Part shown: piece by piece, positions 1-11,344 of the stretch | Position numbering within the stretch: position 1 is the first letter of the stretch | Layout of the letters: each line of letters starts with the position of its first letter | Origin: Diphasiastrum complanatum | Lineage: Eukaryota > Streptophyta > Lycopodiopsida > Lycopodiales > Lycopodiaceae | Length of the DNA: 64,000 nucleotides | NCBI GenBank assembly: GCA_029204225.1 | Contig: CM055102.1 | Span: forward strand, 1,822,854-1,886,853 | Direction of reading: 5' to 3' | Made by a program: the position numbers and the translations under genes | The notes under the pieces: model-generated | The model's database searches: none | What the model was told of the DNA's origin: nothing | What the model saw: only the letters and a program-made list of their open reading frames with translations

Positions 1-1250
1 TACTTGGTGATCAGATGGTACAGGGTACAGGGTTCTGGAGCTATCCTACCTGATATGCTATGGATCGTAGGTGAGTTATTCATCACAATAGTGGATCTAG
101 TTTGCATTTGCTTTGGCTTGGACGCTATGATGGATACAGTGTTGGTGAGATAGGCTCCTTGGTGGGAGGTCTATGTACTGGTCAAATCAGAGTTGGCAAC
201 GTCAAGCACGTAAAGTTGAATCTACATGCGATGTAGGATAGGTAGATCATCATCAGTATCTCTGGGAGACAGGCGAGCTACTCAGGTATAGCCTATGGTG
301 AGGTTTGTGTACATTCATTCATTGAGTCCTTGGTAGACTCTTGTGCTTGGAGCATGGAGAATGGATGGGGATCAACTTTCAGGGCTTATTGGACAGGATG
401 TCAGGGCAAAGCGGCTTGGAACATAACTTTGTGTGGGAGATACATCAGGGATGAGGCTTGGAGTGTTCATTGGTTCGAGATGGTTGATCTTGGATGATGT
501 ATAAGTACATCTATATGATATGCTTGGACGTGAGGGCATCTTGGTTACAAGTGCAGGCCATGGTTGAGGACCTGATTTGGTGACCCGTGGTGTAGCAGTG
601 GATCTACAGGTGGCACATGTGTTGGTACGACAGGATATCACTTATGGGCAGGCCTTGGTCATGTATTTTACGCTTTATCATTCGTGTTGGTTTGCATGAG
701 TGTGTGTGGGCTTGCATGTTACCTTGTCACGGGAGTCTAGATCTCAGTCGGAGTTGTATGTGGTTGTGCATTTGTTACGTCAAAAGCAAAGTAGTCATTT
801 TATGCTCATTGACTTGTCATTGTCTACTAGTTGTCTATCTAGTGAGGGTATAGTCTTATGGAGGCAGTAAGATTTCCTTAGGTTGAGCCTCAGTCGCTCA
901 TGTATGTCAGCTTTACAGGTCTGTGCTTGTAAGTGTCTGATAGGATGTCAGCCTAGCTAGATGGAGGATGTAAGTCTCATGGTGGCAGTGGGATTTTCTC
1001 AGTTTGAGCCATGTCGCTCATGTGGTCCACTTGTATTCAAGTCGGATTGGGGATGAGTCAGTTGGTTGAGAGTATGGTAGACTCTCTGTATGAGCATTGT
1101 GTTTACATGATACTTTGTTAGTCAAACCCGGTGGTTTGTTGGTGTGCTTGAGTGTGAGTAAAGTACATAGTAGTTGTGATATGCATAACATCTTTTGGAC
1201 ACTCCAGACGCTGCTGCAATATATTGTTTTTCACTCTTATCACATTTGAG
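1..1250. other. Unassigned GT-rich stretch, no gene seen
   Basis: No reading frame here looks like a protein I recognise; the longest frames are under 90 codons. The stretch contains an imperfect direct repeat about 118 bp apart (around 851-903 and 969-1021), sharing the pattern AGTCT(T/C)ATGG(A/T)GGCAGT and ending in GTCGCTCATGT. It lies just upstream of a purine tract and a possible LTR, so it may be the 3' internal part of a decayed LTR element. That is inference. Confidence 0.35.
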
Positions 1251-1715
1251 CTTAAGGGAGAGAGTTAGAAATCAGCTTGTGATCTGATTCATTAGTATAA
1301 GCTCTAAATGTGATGATGTAATTAGTGTACAGTTTATTTGGTTTACTGTATATGGTTGTGATCGGGACATGACCCGTTAGGATATATTGATCGGACACTG
1401 ATCCCGTAGCCAGCTACCTGGGTTAGCCGAGTAGCCACACATAGGAAAAATTAGCCTGTAGAGAGTTATTTATAGTACTTGCTATATTGGGGGCATGTCC
1501 CAAGTTTGTCGGTCGAATTTGGCCATATTGGGCCTCGACCTTAGTTTGACAGGTGGTAGGCCAATTTTAGGACACCTTCCTTTTCATGTAGTTTGTGAAT
1601 ACTCTATATGTACAGTGTTTCTTTGTAATCAATTAACTTTTGTTGTGCCATCTTTGAGAGCTTGTGAGGAGTGGCTATGGTGATTGTGTGATGTGATCTG
1701 CATACTGCACTAGAT
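1251..1715 (+). repeat. Possible decayed LTR preceded by a purine tract
   Basis: A purine tract (AAGGGAGAGAG, about 1253-1263) is followed by TTAGAAATC, which resembles the start of a plant LTR that has lost its leading TG. A TATA-like TTTATAGT lies near 1470. No second copy was found in the window, so both the identity and the right boundary are uncertain. Confidence 0.25.
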
Positions 1716-2189
1716 CCTAACAGAATTTCAACTAGATTGCTAGTAGATTCGAAATCATTCACACTCAACAGTGCGGAGGACAGAAATCAAGGGAAATAAC
1801 CTTCAACGGTCTATTCACTTATTCAATCTCACAATACAAGAACTCTCTCGTGGTCTGAGAATGAAGTGTGTCTTCATTTATATTACCTACGGAACGAGCA
1901 AACACACCTCTAGAGATTCCAGGTGCGATGTTCCATTACTAACTCTGGTTAATAAATGAGTTATAAATACATATAAATTACATCATTGAAGGTAACTTTC
2001 ACTAAGAGTTTAATTTACTCTAGTTTAAAGTGATGATACGAATCTAGTCGCTTCATGTTCCAGGTGTCATTTCAGTTCAGGAGGTCTTGTCCTTTAATAG
2101 AAGATAGGTCCTTAGCAATTATATCCTGAAAAATGATATAGGCCTCTTCATAATATAATTTGTCCAGCGCATATCTTTATTTCCAAGTA
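1716..2189. other. No gene or repeat recognised
   Basis: AT-rich sequence with only short chance frames. I see no motif, tRNA or splice structure that supports a gene. Confidence 0.4.
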
Positions 2190-2345
2190 TAAATTGCCAT
2201 ATTTGAGAAAATATTCATTATTTAGCAAATATGTGGTATCACAACATTCGAAGTATGTTTACTTTGGTGACTCAAGTGCACTGCAGATTGGAGGAAAAGG
2301 ATCAGTACGTCTTGTGAAAGATTCAACTAGTTTAATCACATTTTG
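2190..2345 (+). pseudogene. Ty1/copia protease-region scrap
   Basis: The translation contains SKYVYFGDSSALQIGGKGSVRL. It matches the stretch downstream of the copia protease active site, compare KYVHLGDDSTHTIEGEGIVRL at about 41.7 kb in this window. Only about 45 codons are recognisable. The active-site DSG lies outside the fragment or is lost, and copia A's LTR begins about 100 bp downstream. Confidence 0.55.
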
Positions 2346-2442
2346 CTATATTTTCATATTTGGTATATTGATGCCAAAACTTGTTTTAGACTTAGAGGTT
2401 GACTTTTCAAAGTTCATTAGTCTAAATTTTATTTGAATAAAG

Positions 2443-2950
2443 TGTGGGAAAGTTAGAATGCGAGTTTAAGTATATTCAAATTTGAATAATTGGGTACATT
2501 GAATATAGACCCAAAATTAGTAGGGTTAGCATTTTGGTGGGAAAGTCAAGTGGCCAAATAGGGTTTGGACCTGCTATAAAAGGATGTAACTCGTGGAGAG
2601 AGCAATTCTCTCTCTTCTCTATCTCATTTCATGCTTATACATGGTTCTATTGGGATCTACTATCCATTGGTACACTATCTTGGTGATTACTTGCAATTCT
2701 ATGTGTAGAATGATCTATATTTGTTATTTTTGGATCCACACATGTGAAATACAATAGCTTGCTACTTTTGTATGGACAACAACAATAAATTTTCATTTCA
2801 TTCAAGTTTGATCAAGTTCTATTGGTGTTTGCATCTCATTTTGTGTGTAGATGCTGATTTTTCTACATTGGTGAGATTGGTAGTGTATTTCTCTTTCTAA
2901 CCAAAGATCATTCAAGTAGATTGGATCTTAAGGATCTAAAATCTTTCACA
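2443..2950 (+). repeat. 5' LTR of copia element A
   Basis: The sequence starts TGTGGGAAAG and ends TTTCACA directly against a tRNA-Met primer-binding site, the expected right edge of a 5' LTR. A promoter-like TATAAAAGG lies at 2575-2583, followed by pyrimidine-rich CTCTCTCTTC. It also holds an ACACATGTG palindrome near 2741. The left boundary is inferred from the TG start. No matching 3' LTR was found, because the 3' end of this element has been replaced by a different copia. Confidence 0.6.
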
Positions 2951-3549
2951 TGGTATCAGAGCTTATGTTTCAGGTTATGAAGGAGAAAATCAGATCTATT
3001 AATGATTTGGTGAAGATATCAAGTCTAGAGCGTTTTAGAGAGGATTCTACACCAAAATCGGATTTTTTGCTTTTGGAGATTGGATCTTTTGTAGATTAAA
3101 ACACTGATCAATAGATATACTTGATCAATTCCGATTTTTGAATTCACATACGAGATTTGGCCGGTTTTTGGATCATTGGATCAGCCTAAGTGGTGGCTTA
3201 TAGATTGCATATCAAATCTTCAGCATTTGCATGTAGATTTGGAATAGTCAATTTTTTGTGATTTTGTCAAAACCCTAATTTTGATTGGATCTCTGGATAG
3301 TGAGATTGCTGGACTTCATTTGTGTGTGTTTCAATCTTAGGAAGTGGCTAAAGTCATTAGATTGAGGATAGATCATAGATTAATCAAGATTCCATGATTC
3401 TATGTGTTGACTTGCTTAGATAAGTGCTAGAAGAGAATTTGTGAGATAGTTTCAAATCTTGGTGATTTCTTTTGAAAGCATTTTTTGTTGTTCAAAGAAG
3501 TTCTTTGTGCATTGAAACAGGGTGAAAGAGAAGATCAGGTCATTGCTAC
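2951..3549 (+). other. tRNA-Met primer-binding site and leader of copia A
   Basis: The 12 bases TGGTATCAGAGC at 2951-2962 complement the 3' end of plant initiator tRNA-Met and mark the start of minus-strand DNA synthesis in copia elements. About 590 bp of untranslated leader follow up to the gag start codon at 3550. Confidence 0.8.
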
Positions 3550-3990
3550 ATGGCAACCTCAAGTGGAGTCATGTTGGAAGCCAATGATAGGCTTACCTCA
3601 AGTAACTATTCATTGTGGAAAATGAGGATGGAGTCACTTATTGAGATGAATGATGTTTTGGATATTTTTGTAGGTCTGGAGGAGAGACCAGCAACACAAC
3701 AAGATCAAATGAGGTATGACAAGAGGGCCAAGAATGCTCTACACATGATAAAGATGAATGTTACCAATGAACTTCTCAAGGAAGCTAGTAAGTGCACATC
3801 ATCTTTGGAAGCTTGGAATTCATTGAAGAAGCTTTATGAATCCAAGTATACTTCTAGAGTGTTGACTCTAAGAAGACAAATCTTTTCTTGTATGCAAAAG
3901 AATGAAGAAAGTCCAAGTACTTTTGTTTTGAGAATGAAAGCATTGAATGATGAGTTAGTTTGTATAGATGAAAGCATTAAGGAAGGAGAG
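3550..3990 (+). pseudogene. Copia A gag, N-terminal part, interrupted
   Basis: Codes for the N-terminal half of a UBN2/copia-type gag: the NYSLWKMRMESLIEMNDV segment, then a helical region ending KVLTLRRQ-like and LRMKALNDELV. The gene stops being gag at codon 147, where a foreign LTR element enters after GGAGAG. The frame resumes on the far side at 8965. Gag would form the virus-like particle that packages element RNA. Start chosen at the first ATG of the conserved gag N-terminus after the leader. Confidence 0.85.
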
Positions 3991-4820
3991 TGTGCAAAAA
4001 GTACAAAAAGGACCAAGAGTGGATTCTAATCTAATCCTCAAGAGGGATTGGTTGTCAGATTACTTGATCTATCAATCTACTTGCAATAAAGATCAATCTA
4101 GATCAATTTTAGACACAAAATCCTAATAAGAACAATCATTAATTGAAGGTAGGTGTACTTTCTGGTTTCTCACGTGTGAAACCCTGTTTGAGTACAGACT
4201 CCAACCTGAAAATAGAGTACACATTGATAGCACCTCAAAACAATCAAAACAAATGTAGACAAATGGAGAGAATCACTCAAAATTGCTTCCAAAACCAAGA
4301 TTGGTGTCTCACACTGATTATGGCCAAATGTGGCTCTATATATACAATAAGTGGGAGCTCGTGGTACTGATCATCCCTTTGATCCCGCATGTGTGAAGGT
4401 GCTTTGTCATATGATGATTCATCATGCAAAACTGACACTTGGACAAAACCTTCTATTTTGAGCACTTTTGGTCCATTTTCCTTCTATATGGAGATCTACT
4501 TGGAAATCTTCTAGAAGTTAAAATTCGCCTACTTTAGCTTATTCCACACATGTGAGCTGTCCTCTACACATGTGATATGACACCTAACCAAAGGATGTGG
4601 CTCATGCAATCAATAGATTGATGCCATGTGTCATATGTCTAGAAAACTAGCTTTTGGCCTTTTTAGCCACTAGAACTTGAATTAAATCATCTGTACAACC
4701 TATATGACTATGGTACATGACAAGTACACTATTTTCACACGTGAGAACAGGCTCCACACATGTGTGTTTATCTATGTACAAGATTTTTGGCCTCTACCAA
4801 GCTTATTTTTGCATTTCACA
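3991..4820 (-). repeat. NonA 3' LTR
   Basis: Begins TGTGCAAAAAGTAC and ends GCATTTCACA on the plus strand. Minus-strand TATA (TATATATAG) lies at about 4335-4344. It carries ACACATGTG/CACGTGTG palindromes at about 4171, 4551, 4572, 4738 and 4758. It is a direct repeat of 8155-8959 with scattered substitutions, so the insertion is not very recent. Confidence 0.9.
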
Positions 4821-4834
4821 CACTCCTCAAAAAT

Positions 4835-6607
4835 CTAGCTTGGTAACTTGATGGAAAACATGATGATCTTGAACTTGACTCCATGGGCTGAATTGGTTTT
4901 TGCTGGTTCAAAAGGTGTCAAGATCAGCCAATGAGCTTGATGTTGATCTGAAATCACCATATCCATGATAGTGCTTCTTTGATGTTGACATCTTTGATGA
5001 GCTTGAGAGCTTTGCACCATCCTAGCACCTCCAAAATTGATTCCTTCCTTGAGGCTTGCTCCTTCTTCATGTGCATGCTCCTTCATGAGAAAATAAAGAT
5101 TTCTTCTTGATTTCTTAGGATCACAAAGATCTAACAGCATGTTACCACGATCTAGAGAATTAGACTCATCCAAATTGGCAAGATTATGCATGCTATAGTA
5201 ACAAAGTGTTTGCATCATATCTTCATGCCTGTTTAAAATGCTAATCTCAGATCCAATGAGGTTAAATACTTCATTATGGAGATAAGTGTCTTTAGAAGAT
5301 GATTCACTTACTCTCATAAAGAGTTTACAATTTGCCTCAATACAAATTTTCAAATTATGAGTGAACAAATCACTTTTGCTCTTACATGACTTAAGAGAAC
5401 TAATTGATTTAAAATCAATTTCATTCTTTTAAGAACATCATCTATGTTCTCAAGAGAGACTTCATACTCAACTAGTATGGCTTTACTCCAATTTTGAGAT
5501 GCAATGATCTCACTAAAGCAAATTGATTTATCAAATGACATAAGAGAAGTAAGTATGCGATGTATACCACATGAGATATGCTCCTCTTTCCCTTGAAATG
5601 TGAGCCACATGCATTCAACCATATTTCTTGAGTTTATTTTTGGAATCACATTTTGAGAAGGTCTCTCCTCCTCAATCCTTGGCACACTTGAACCTTGAGA
5701 TGACTCCTTAAGATCCTCTTCATGGTGCTCCTTTTTTATGGAAATCCAAGACCTCCATGTCTCATAATAATCACAGCAAGTATGACCATTCAATATGCAC
5801 TTCCTATGATTATCAAGATTACTTATGCTAGAAACATAAGTCCAAAAATCACCACAACTTGGCATGATTTTTCCAATATTGAAATCAAAAGGTATTTCCA
5901 TCTCAATAAGGCTAACTACTTGCTTATGGATATAAGTGTCCACTTTGGATGCTTCACTTATTCTCATAAGAAGTATACAACTTGCCTTTAAGATTGAAAA
6001 CTTACAATTTTTATCTTTATGAATGAACATGATCTTATTGAAACCAAAAGATCCTATATGATGAAGATATTTCCATTTCCTTGACTTCACAACTAATGTA
6101 AGCTTACAAGAAAAACACATTTTGCTATCTTTTAAGGCATCACACTCAACTAGTATTGCCTTAATGCACCTTTGAGATACAAAAATCTCTTCAAAGCAAA
6201 ATGGTTCTTCATAAGTTGACATGAGAGCATAGATCAAACTATTTTCATTTTGTGATTGCTCCTTATTCTTGATTGATTTCTCTTGGATAATAACAATAAG
6301 TTTGAACTTGTCCAAAGTTCCAAGCAAAATACTTTCTAGGACAGTCCTTCTTGTATTTGCATTTTGAACTTGAAGTTCCATCCTTCACCTCGGCCCCCTT
6401 GCTTTGGTTCTCCTTGGATGGACTGGTCTTCTTTTTGTAGCATCTTGAGAAAAAATATCCTCCCTTGCCACAAAGGTTGCACTCAGGATCCTTTCTTTCC
6501 TTCAATAGGATGCCACCTATTGATGCCATGTGAATAGAAACCTGTGATATGATTCTACAAATGTAATTTGTGACTTTCAAGAAACTAGATTTGAACATCT
6601 TCAACAA
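4835..6607 (-). pseudogene. NonA internal reading frames: zinc knuckle plus tandem-repeat protein
   Basis: Three overlapping minus-strand frames (6607-6263, 6381-5350, 5368-4835) look like one protein broken by frameshifts. The N-terminal part has CNLCGKGGYFFSRCYKKK, a CX2CX4YX4C knuckle with Tyr in the His place. The rest contains two diverged copies of a module of about 227 residues: LMSTYEEPFCFEEIFVSQ versus LMSFDKSICFSEIIASQN, each followed by KAILVE, and later LLMRISEASKVDTYIH versus LFMRVSESSSKDTYLH. The frame ends just before the purine tract, where pol would end in copia. I do not recognise the module; it could be captured host sequence or a highly diverged gag. Compared with copy 2 at 13.1-15.9 kb it lacks about 210 bp near 6339. 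Confidence 0.6.
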
Positions 6608-8154
6608 TCTAGAAGGATCTACAAAAGATCTAGCTCACAAACCTAAGAATCAATCTTCACAGTAATGACTAGTCACTTGGAAAAAAACACACAATCTTTG
6701 CATCAATTCTAAAAAAAATCAGATCCAATCTCCTATTGGACTCATCAAATACCAATGACTCTTTCTTTTGAAAGTTGAAATGGATATGAAAAAGATTTGA
6801 CACCTAGATTTTCCTTTTCACTTGACTAGTTCTCTCAACACTTGAGATTCTTGAACAAAAGATGAGTTTTGTTTCAAATACATGAAAATCAAACTTAATC
6901 ACTTCTTTTGGACTCACTCTTGACCCAAATAATCTCATACTTGAGATTTAGAATGAATCTGATTTGATTTGACAACAAACTATACCACCAATTTTTCACA
7001 AAGCTTAAAAAATTAGACAACTAGATATTCACAAAGATCTCAACCATGCATGAATACTCAAATATGGACTCCTCCTCATTCTAGACATCAAATGGGATCT
7101 CAAATTGACCCTCACACTCTCACAAAGAAAGTTGAATAGAACTAATTTGAGTTTCACACATACTATGTCAATTTCTGCTCAATATATTGATTCAATCACC
7201 CCTATTGGATTCCACCAATTACTCTACCTCTTAAGACTTGGAATGAAATTCAAAATCAAAAGTGGTGATTTTTCTCAATAAGATATTGTGCTTCAAAGAG
7301 GTAATGCCACTTAGAAATATTTGATCACCTAGGAAGAGACAAACTCTCCACCAATTGCCCTCTACAAAGGAAGGAACTCTTAGAAATTTGGATCTCTCTC
7401 TACACATTTGCCATAGACAACTTAATGACTCTTTTCAAACCTTACAATCACTCAAAAAAATAGTTTAGGGTTGAACAATGTGACTTGGATCTCAATCTCT
7501 TTTCTAGAACACTCCATTGAAGCCAATCTATGTCAAATTCTACAAAAGTTTTGCATAGATGCTCTATATGCACTAGAAACTCTCAAAGGTTTCACTTGGA
7601 GGACAAATCCAAAGATGTTTTCTAGAAAATTGATGCTTCTAAACTTCACCCTATCACTCTTGAACAAATCTAGAGTGATGGTACAATGGATTTCAACCTC
7701 TCACCTTGCATATCACTCCTTAATCTATGATTTTTAGCAAAATCTCTCTTAACTTCAACATACACTCAAAAAATCAGAGAAGATCAATTAATGCACCTAT
7801 TTCAAGCTTCAATTTTAATTTTTTGGCCTATCTAATCCAAGAACTAATCAAAGGATTAGATTTATATAGAAAATGCTTGATTTTGCACCAAAAATCACTC
7901 AAATTGGGTATGTGAGTCAAATTCTACAAATTTTCGAAATTTCTCAGCCAAAACCGGAGCTGTATGGCCTCACACGTGTGAAAAGAATTCCTACAGCCCA
8001 CAACAAAATTCGGACCAAAATTTTTGAAGATAGCTATCAAATCCAACTCGCTACACAAAATTTGACTAGTTTCCAAAAAACTGCTAATTTTGGGTTTGAT
8101 TTGGATTAACCCTATCAATTTCAACAAAACCTCTTGTACTAGGCTCTGATACCA
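6608..8154 (-). other. NonA leader and primer-binding site
   Basis: About 1.5 kb between the primer-binding site (8142-8154) and the first knuckle-coding frame. It contains only short frames and one CACACGTGTG palindrome (7971-7980). No coding signal recognised. Confidence 0.6.
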
Positions 8155-8959
8155 TGTGCAAAAAGTACAAAAAGGACCAAGAGTGGATTGTAATCTGATC
8201 CTCAAGAGGGATTGGTTGTCAGATTACTTGATCTATCAATCTATTCTAGACTCAAAATCCTAACAGAAACAATCATTAATTGAAGGCAGGTGTACTTTCC
8301 AGTTTCCCACGTGTGAAACACTGTCTGAGTATGGACTCCAAACTGAAAATAAAGTACACTTTGATAGCACCTCAAAACAATCAAAACAAATGTAGACAAA
8401 TGGAGAGAATCACTCAAAATTGCTTCCAAAACCAAGATTGGTGTCTCACACTGATTATGGCCAAATGTGGCTCTATATATACAATAAGTGGGAGCTCGGG
8501 GTACTGATCATCCCTCTGATCCCACATGTGTGAAGGTGCTTTGTCATTTGATGATTCATCATGCAAAACTGACCCTTGGACAAAACCTTCTATTTTGAGC
8601 ACTTTTGGTCCATTTTCCTTCTGTATGGGGATCTACTTGGAAATCTTTTAGTAGTCAAAATTCGCCTACTTTAGCTTATTCCACACATGTGAGCTATCCT
8701 CTACACATGTGATATGACACCTAACCAAAGGATGTGGCTCATGCAATCAATAGATTGATGCCATGTGTCATATGTCTAGAAAACTAGCTTTTGGCCTTTT
8801 TAGCCACTAGAACTTGAATTAAATCATCTGTATAACCTATATGATTATGGTACATGACAAGTACACTATTTTCACACATGAGAACAGGCTCCACACATGT
8901 GTGTTTATCTATGTACAAGATTTTTGGCCTCTACCAAGCTTATTTTTGCATTTTTTACA
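8155..8959 (-). repeat. NonA 5' LTR
   Basis: Direct repeat of 3991-4820. Starts TGTGCAAAAAG and ends TTTTTTACA on the plus strand, followed by the gagag target duplication. Minus-strand TATA-like TATATATAG lies at about 8473-8482. Confidence 0.9.
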
Positions 8960-8964
8960 GAGAG

Positions 8965-9615
8965 CTTATTCAAGTGATTCTTAATGGCTCGTTGGACACT
9001 CATGCTAACATTGTTAAAAGTATTTCTATTCAGAAGACTTTGCCAAGTTTGATGTATTTTTAAGAGATCTTGATCAATGAGGAATATAGGCTTCAAGCAA
9101 GAGGTGGATCTACATCGACACTTCAAGAGGATGCTATGTTCACAAAGGGCAAATTCAAGGGCAAAACCAAAAGTAAGTGGTCTAAAGGGCAGGATCAAGT
9201 GGATGCTTCTTCAAGTGGCAAAAAAAAGGATAGCTCAAAGCTCAAGTGCTTCTATTGTGGCATCAAAGGACACTTTGCAAGTGAGTGCTACAAGAAGAAG
9301 AGAGATCAAGGAGACAAGCAAGGTAGTCTTACTCTTGATGAGGATGGTTTGGATGTTCAAGATGCAAATGATGATGATTTTGTGATGTCTTCGTGTATGC
9401 TTGCTAATGATGGAGATCTAGATCCTTGGTGGATTGATAGTGGTGCAAGTTCACACATGACCTTTCAGAAACAGTACTTCACTTCTATGTCGGCATATGG
9501 AGATGGCAAGAGGGTGATCTACACGACCAATGATGGTGAGTGTGCAATCAAAGGGGCACAATTCCTATTCCTCTCTCTACAAATAGGAATGTTCATTTGG
9601 AGGCCAAGAATTTGA
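8965..9615 (+). pseudogene. Copia A gag C-terminus, zinc knuckle and protease
   Basis: Resumes the gag frame directly after NonA (LIQVILNGSLDTHANIV). One TAA stop lies near 9061. The zinc knuckle CFYCGIKGHFASEC (from 9247) is intact. The protease active site WWIDSGASSHMT (Asp codon at 9436) is intact too. The frame shifts near 9555, where the continuing pol moves to another frame. Function would be RNA packaging and polyprotein processing. Confidence 0.85.
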
Positions 9616-10748
9616 TTAGTGTGAGCCAAATGCTAAGTAAAGGCCTCAAGGTGGAGTTTGATGGAGATGCTTGTTTGATCAAAAGGAAGGATGTCTTGAT
9701 TGGAAAAGGTAAAAGGCAAGGGAAGGTGTTCAAACTAGATGCTTGTGTTATTGCTAACCAAGTTGGATGTGTTGCAAGGAAGCAAATTTCTATTCAAGAG
9801 GTTTGGCACAAAAGGATGGGACACCTTAACTTCAAGTCATTGGAGGTAATGGCAAGGAAGAAGGTTGTGATTGGTCTTCCAAGTTCCTTAAGTGATGTGA
9901 AGCATGTTTGTGAGTCTTGTGCTTTGTTTAAGTCACATAGACTACCTTATACTAGATCTATTTGTAGATCTACAAAGCCTTTTCAACTTGTAAATTTAGA
10001 TATTCATGGATTTACTACAATTAGCAATAGTGGAGCTAAGATGTATGTAACATTCATTGATGATTTTAGTAGATTTTGTTGGATCTATCTACTAAAGAGC
10101 AAGGATGAAGTGTATGATGCCTTTGTCAAGTTCATATCTAACAAGTTCAAGGCCTTTTGTGATGAGCATGGGATCAAGAGGGAGTATACAACATCAAGGA
10201 CCCCACAAAAAAATGGAGTGGCTGAAAGGAAGAATAGGACTTTATGTGAAAGTTTTGAAGCTATGAGGTTAAGTGCTAATCTTGACAAACCATTTTGGGA
10301 TCAAGCTTCGTTGTGTGCCAATTTCTTGCGCAATAAGTGGCTGAGTGCTATTTTGGATGGAAGGACACCTTTTGAGATGCTATTCAAGAGGAGGCCGAGT
10401 GTCAACTTTCTAAGAACCTTTGGATGCACATGCTATGTCAACATTACTCTTGATGTTAGGGCCAAGGAAGATCCATCTTCAAGAAGAGATATTTTTGTTG
10501 GATATAGTGAGGTGAGTAAAGCCTACAAGGTTTACATTCCTTTTACTAACAAAGTGATTGTTGGTAGAGATGTCATTTTTGATGAGGGGAATATTCCAAA
10601 GGTGTCTTCAGGCATGATTTATGGTAGAGTGAGTGGATCTAACATTCTTGATGTTGATGTTGATCATCAAGTCAAAAGTCAAGGAGAACATCAAGAGAAA
10701 GAAAAGTACCTTCAAGGCTCACATATGATCAAAAGGGTAAGCAAGTAG
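9540..10748 (+). pseudogene. Copia A integrase region with catalytic deletion
   Basis: Contains the pre-integrase HHCC zinc region (VWHKRMGHLNF ... CESCALFKSH), the first catalytic Asp region (NLDIHGFTT), FIDDFSRFCWIYLL and the GVAERKNRT Glu motif. The segment that should hold the second Asp (RSDNGGEF in the relative at 38.4 kb) is missing: the frame goes from AFVKFIS straight to NKFKAFCDEHG. About 25 residues are absent in frame, so the enzyme would be inactive. A conserved GKxR-like tail ending VGRDVIFDEG follows, then a stop at 10,748. Confidence 0.85.
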
Positions 10749-10780
10749 TTTTTGAAACTTATGTTGCTTTCCTAACCTAT

Positions 10781-11310
10781 TTGGATGAGCCTACAAGTGT
10801 AGATCAAGCAAGGAAAGAAGAGGAATGGATCCAAGCAATGGATCTTGAGTATCAAGCTCTTATGAAGAATGGAACATGGAGATTGGTGGAGTTGCCTAAG
10901 GACAAGAAAGCTATTGGATGCAAATGGATCTTCAAGGTGAAGGCAAACCAAGATGGATCTATCAGTAAGTACAAGGCAAGGTTAGTGGCAAAAGGATATT
11001 CTCAACAACAAGGGATTGACTATGATGAGACCTTTGCACCCATGGAAAAGATGGTAAGCATTCGGGTCATCATTTCACTTGCTACACTTTTTGGATGGGA
11101 TCTATGGCAAATGGACATTTCAAATGCATTCTTGAATGGTGATCTTGAGGAGGAAGTGTACATGGAGCAACCCGAGAGCTACATTTCATCAACAAAGCCA
11201 AATCATATGTGTCTTCTACAAAAGAGTTTGTATGGCCTTAACCAGGCACCAAGGAGTTAGTATGCTAAGCTTAACACTTTTTTACTCTCTCAAGGATTTG
11301 TTATGAGTGA
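10781..11310 (+). pseudogene. Copia A reverse transcriptase, N-terminal half
   Basis: Contains GCKWIFKVKANQDGSISKYKARLVAKGYSQ-type fingers, the first catalytic Asp in LWQMDISNAFLNGDL, and QKSLYGLNQAPRS, then a TAG. Beyond the stop about 20 more codons still look like copia RT (YAKLNTFLLSQGFVMSEY) before similarity ends near 11,312. The YVDD half belonging to this copy is not present. Confidence 0.85.
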
Positions 11311-11344
11311 GTATTAGAATTGGATCTAACTTTGTGCTGAAATT

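Larger units (their letters stand above)
3991..8959 (-). mobile_element. NonA: polymerase-less LTR retroelement (complete, with TSD)
   Basis: A 4.97-kb element lies inside copia A gag, flanked by the 5-bp duplication gagag (3986-3990 and 8960-8964). Direct LTRs lie at 3991-4820 and 8155-8959. A primer-binding site (TGGTATCAGAGCC read on the minus strand, 8142-8154) sits against the right LTR and a purine tract (TTTTTGAGGAGTG on the minus strand) against the left LTR, so the element reads right to left. The 3.3-kb internal part has a 1.5-kb leader and then frames with no protease, integrase, RT or RNase H motif. It was presumably mobilised by copia proteins in trans. Confidence 0.9.
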
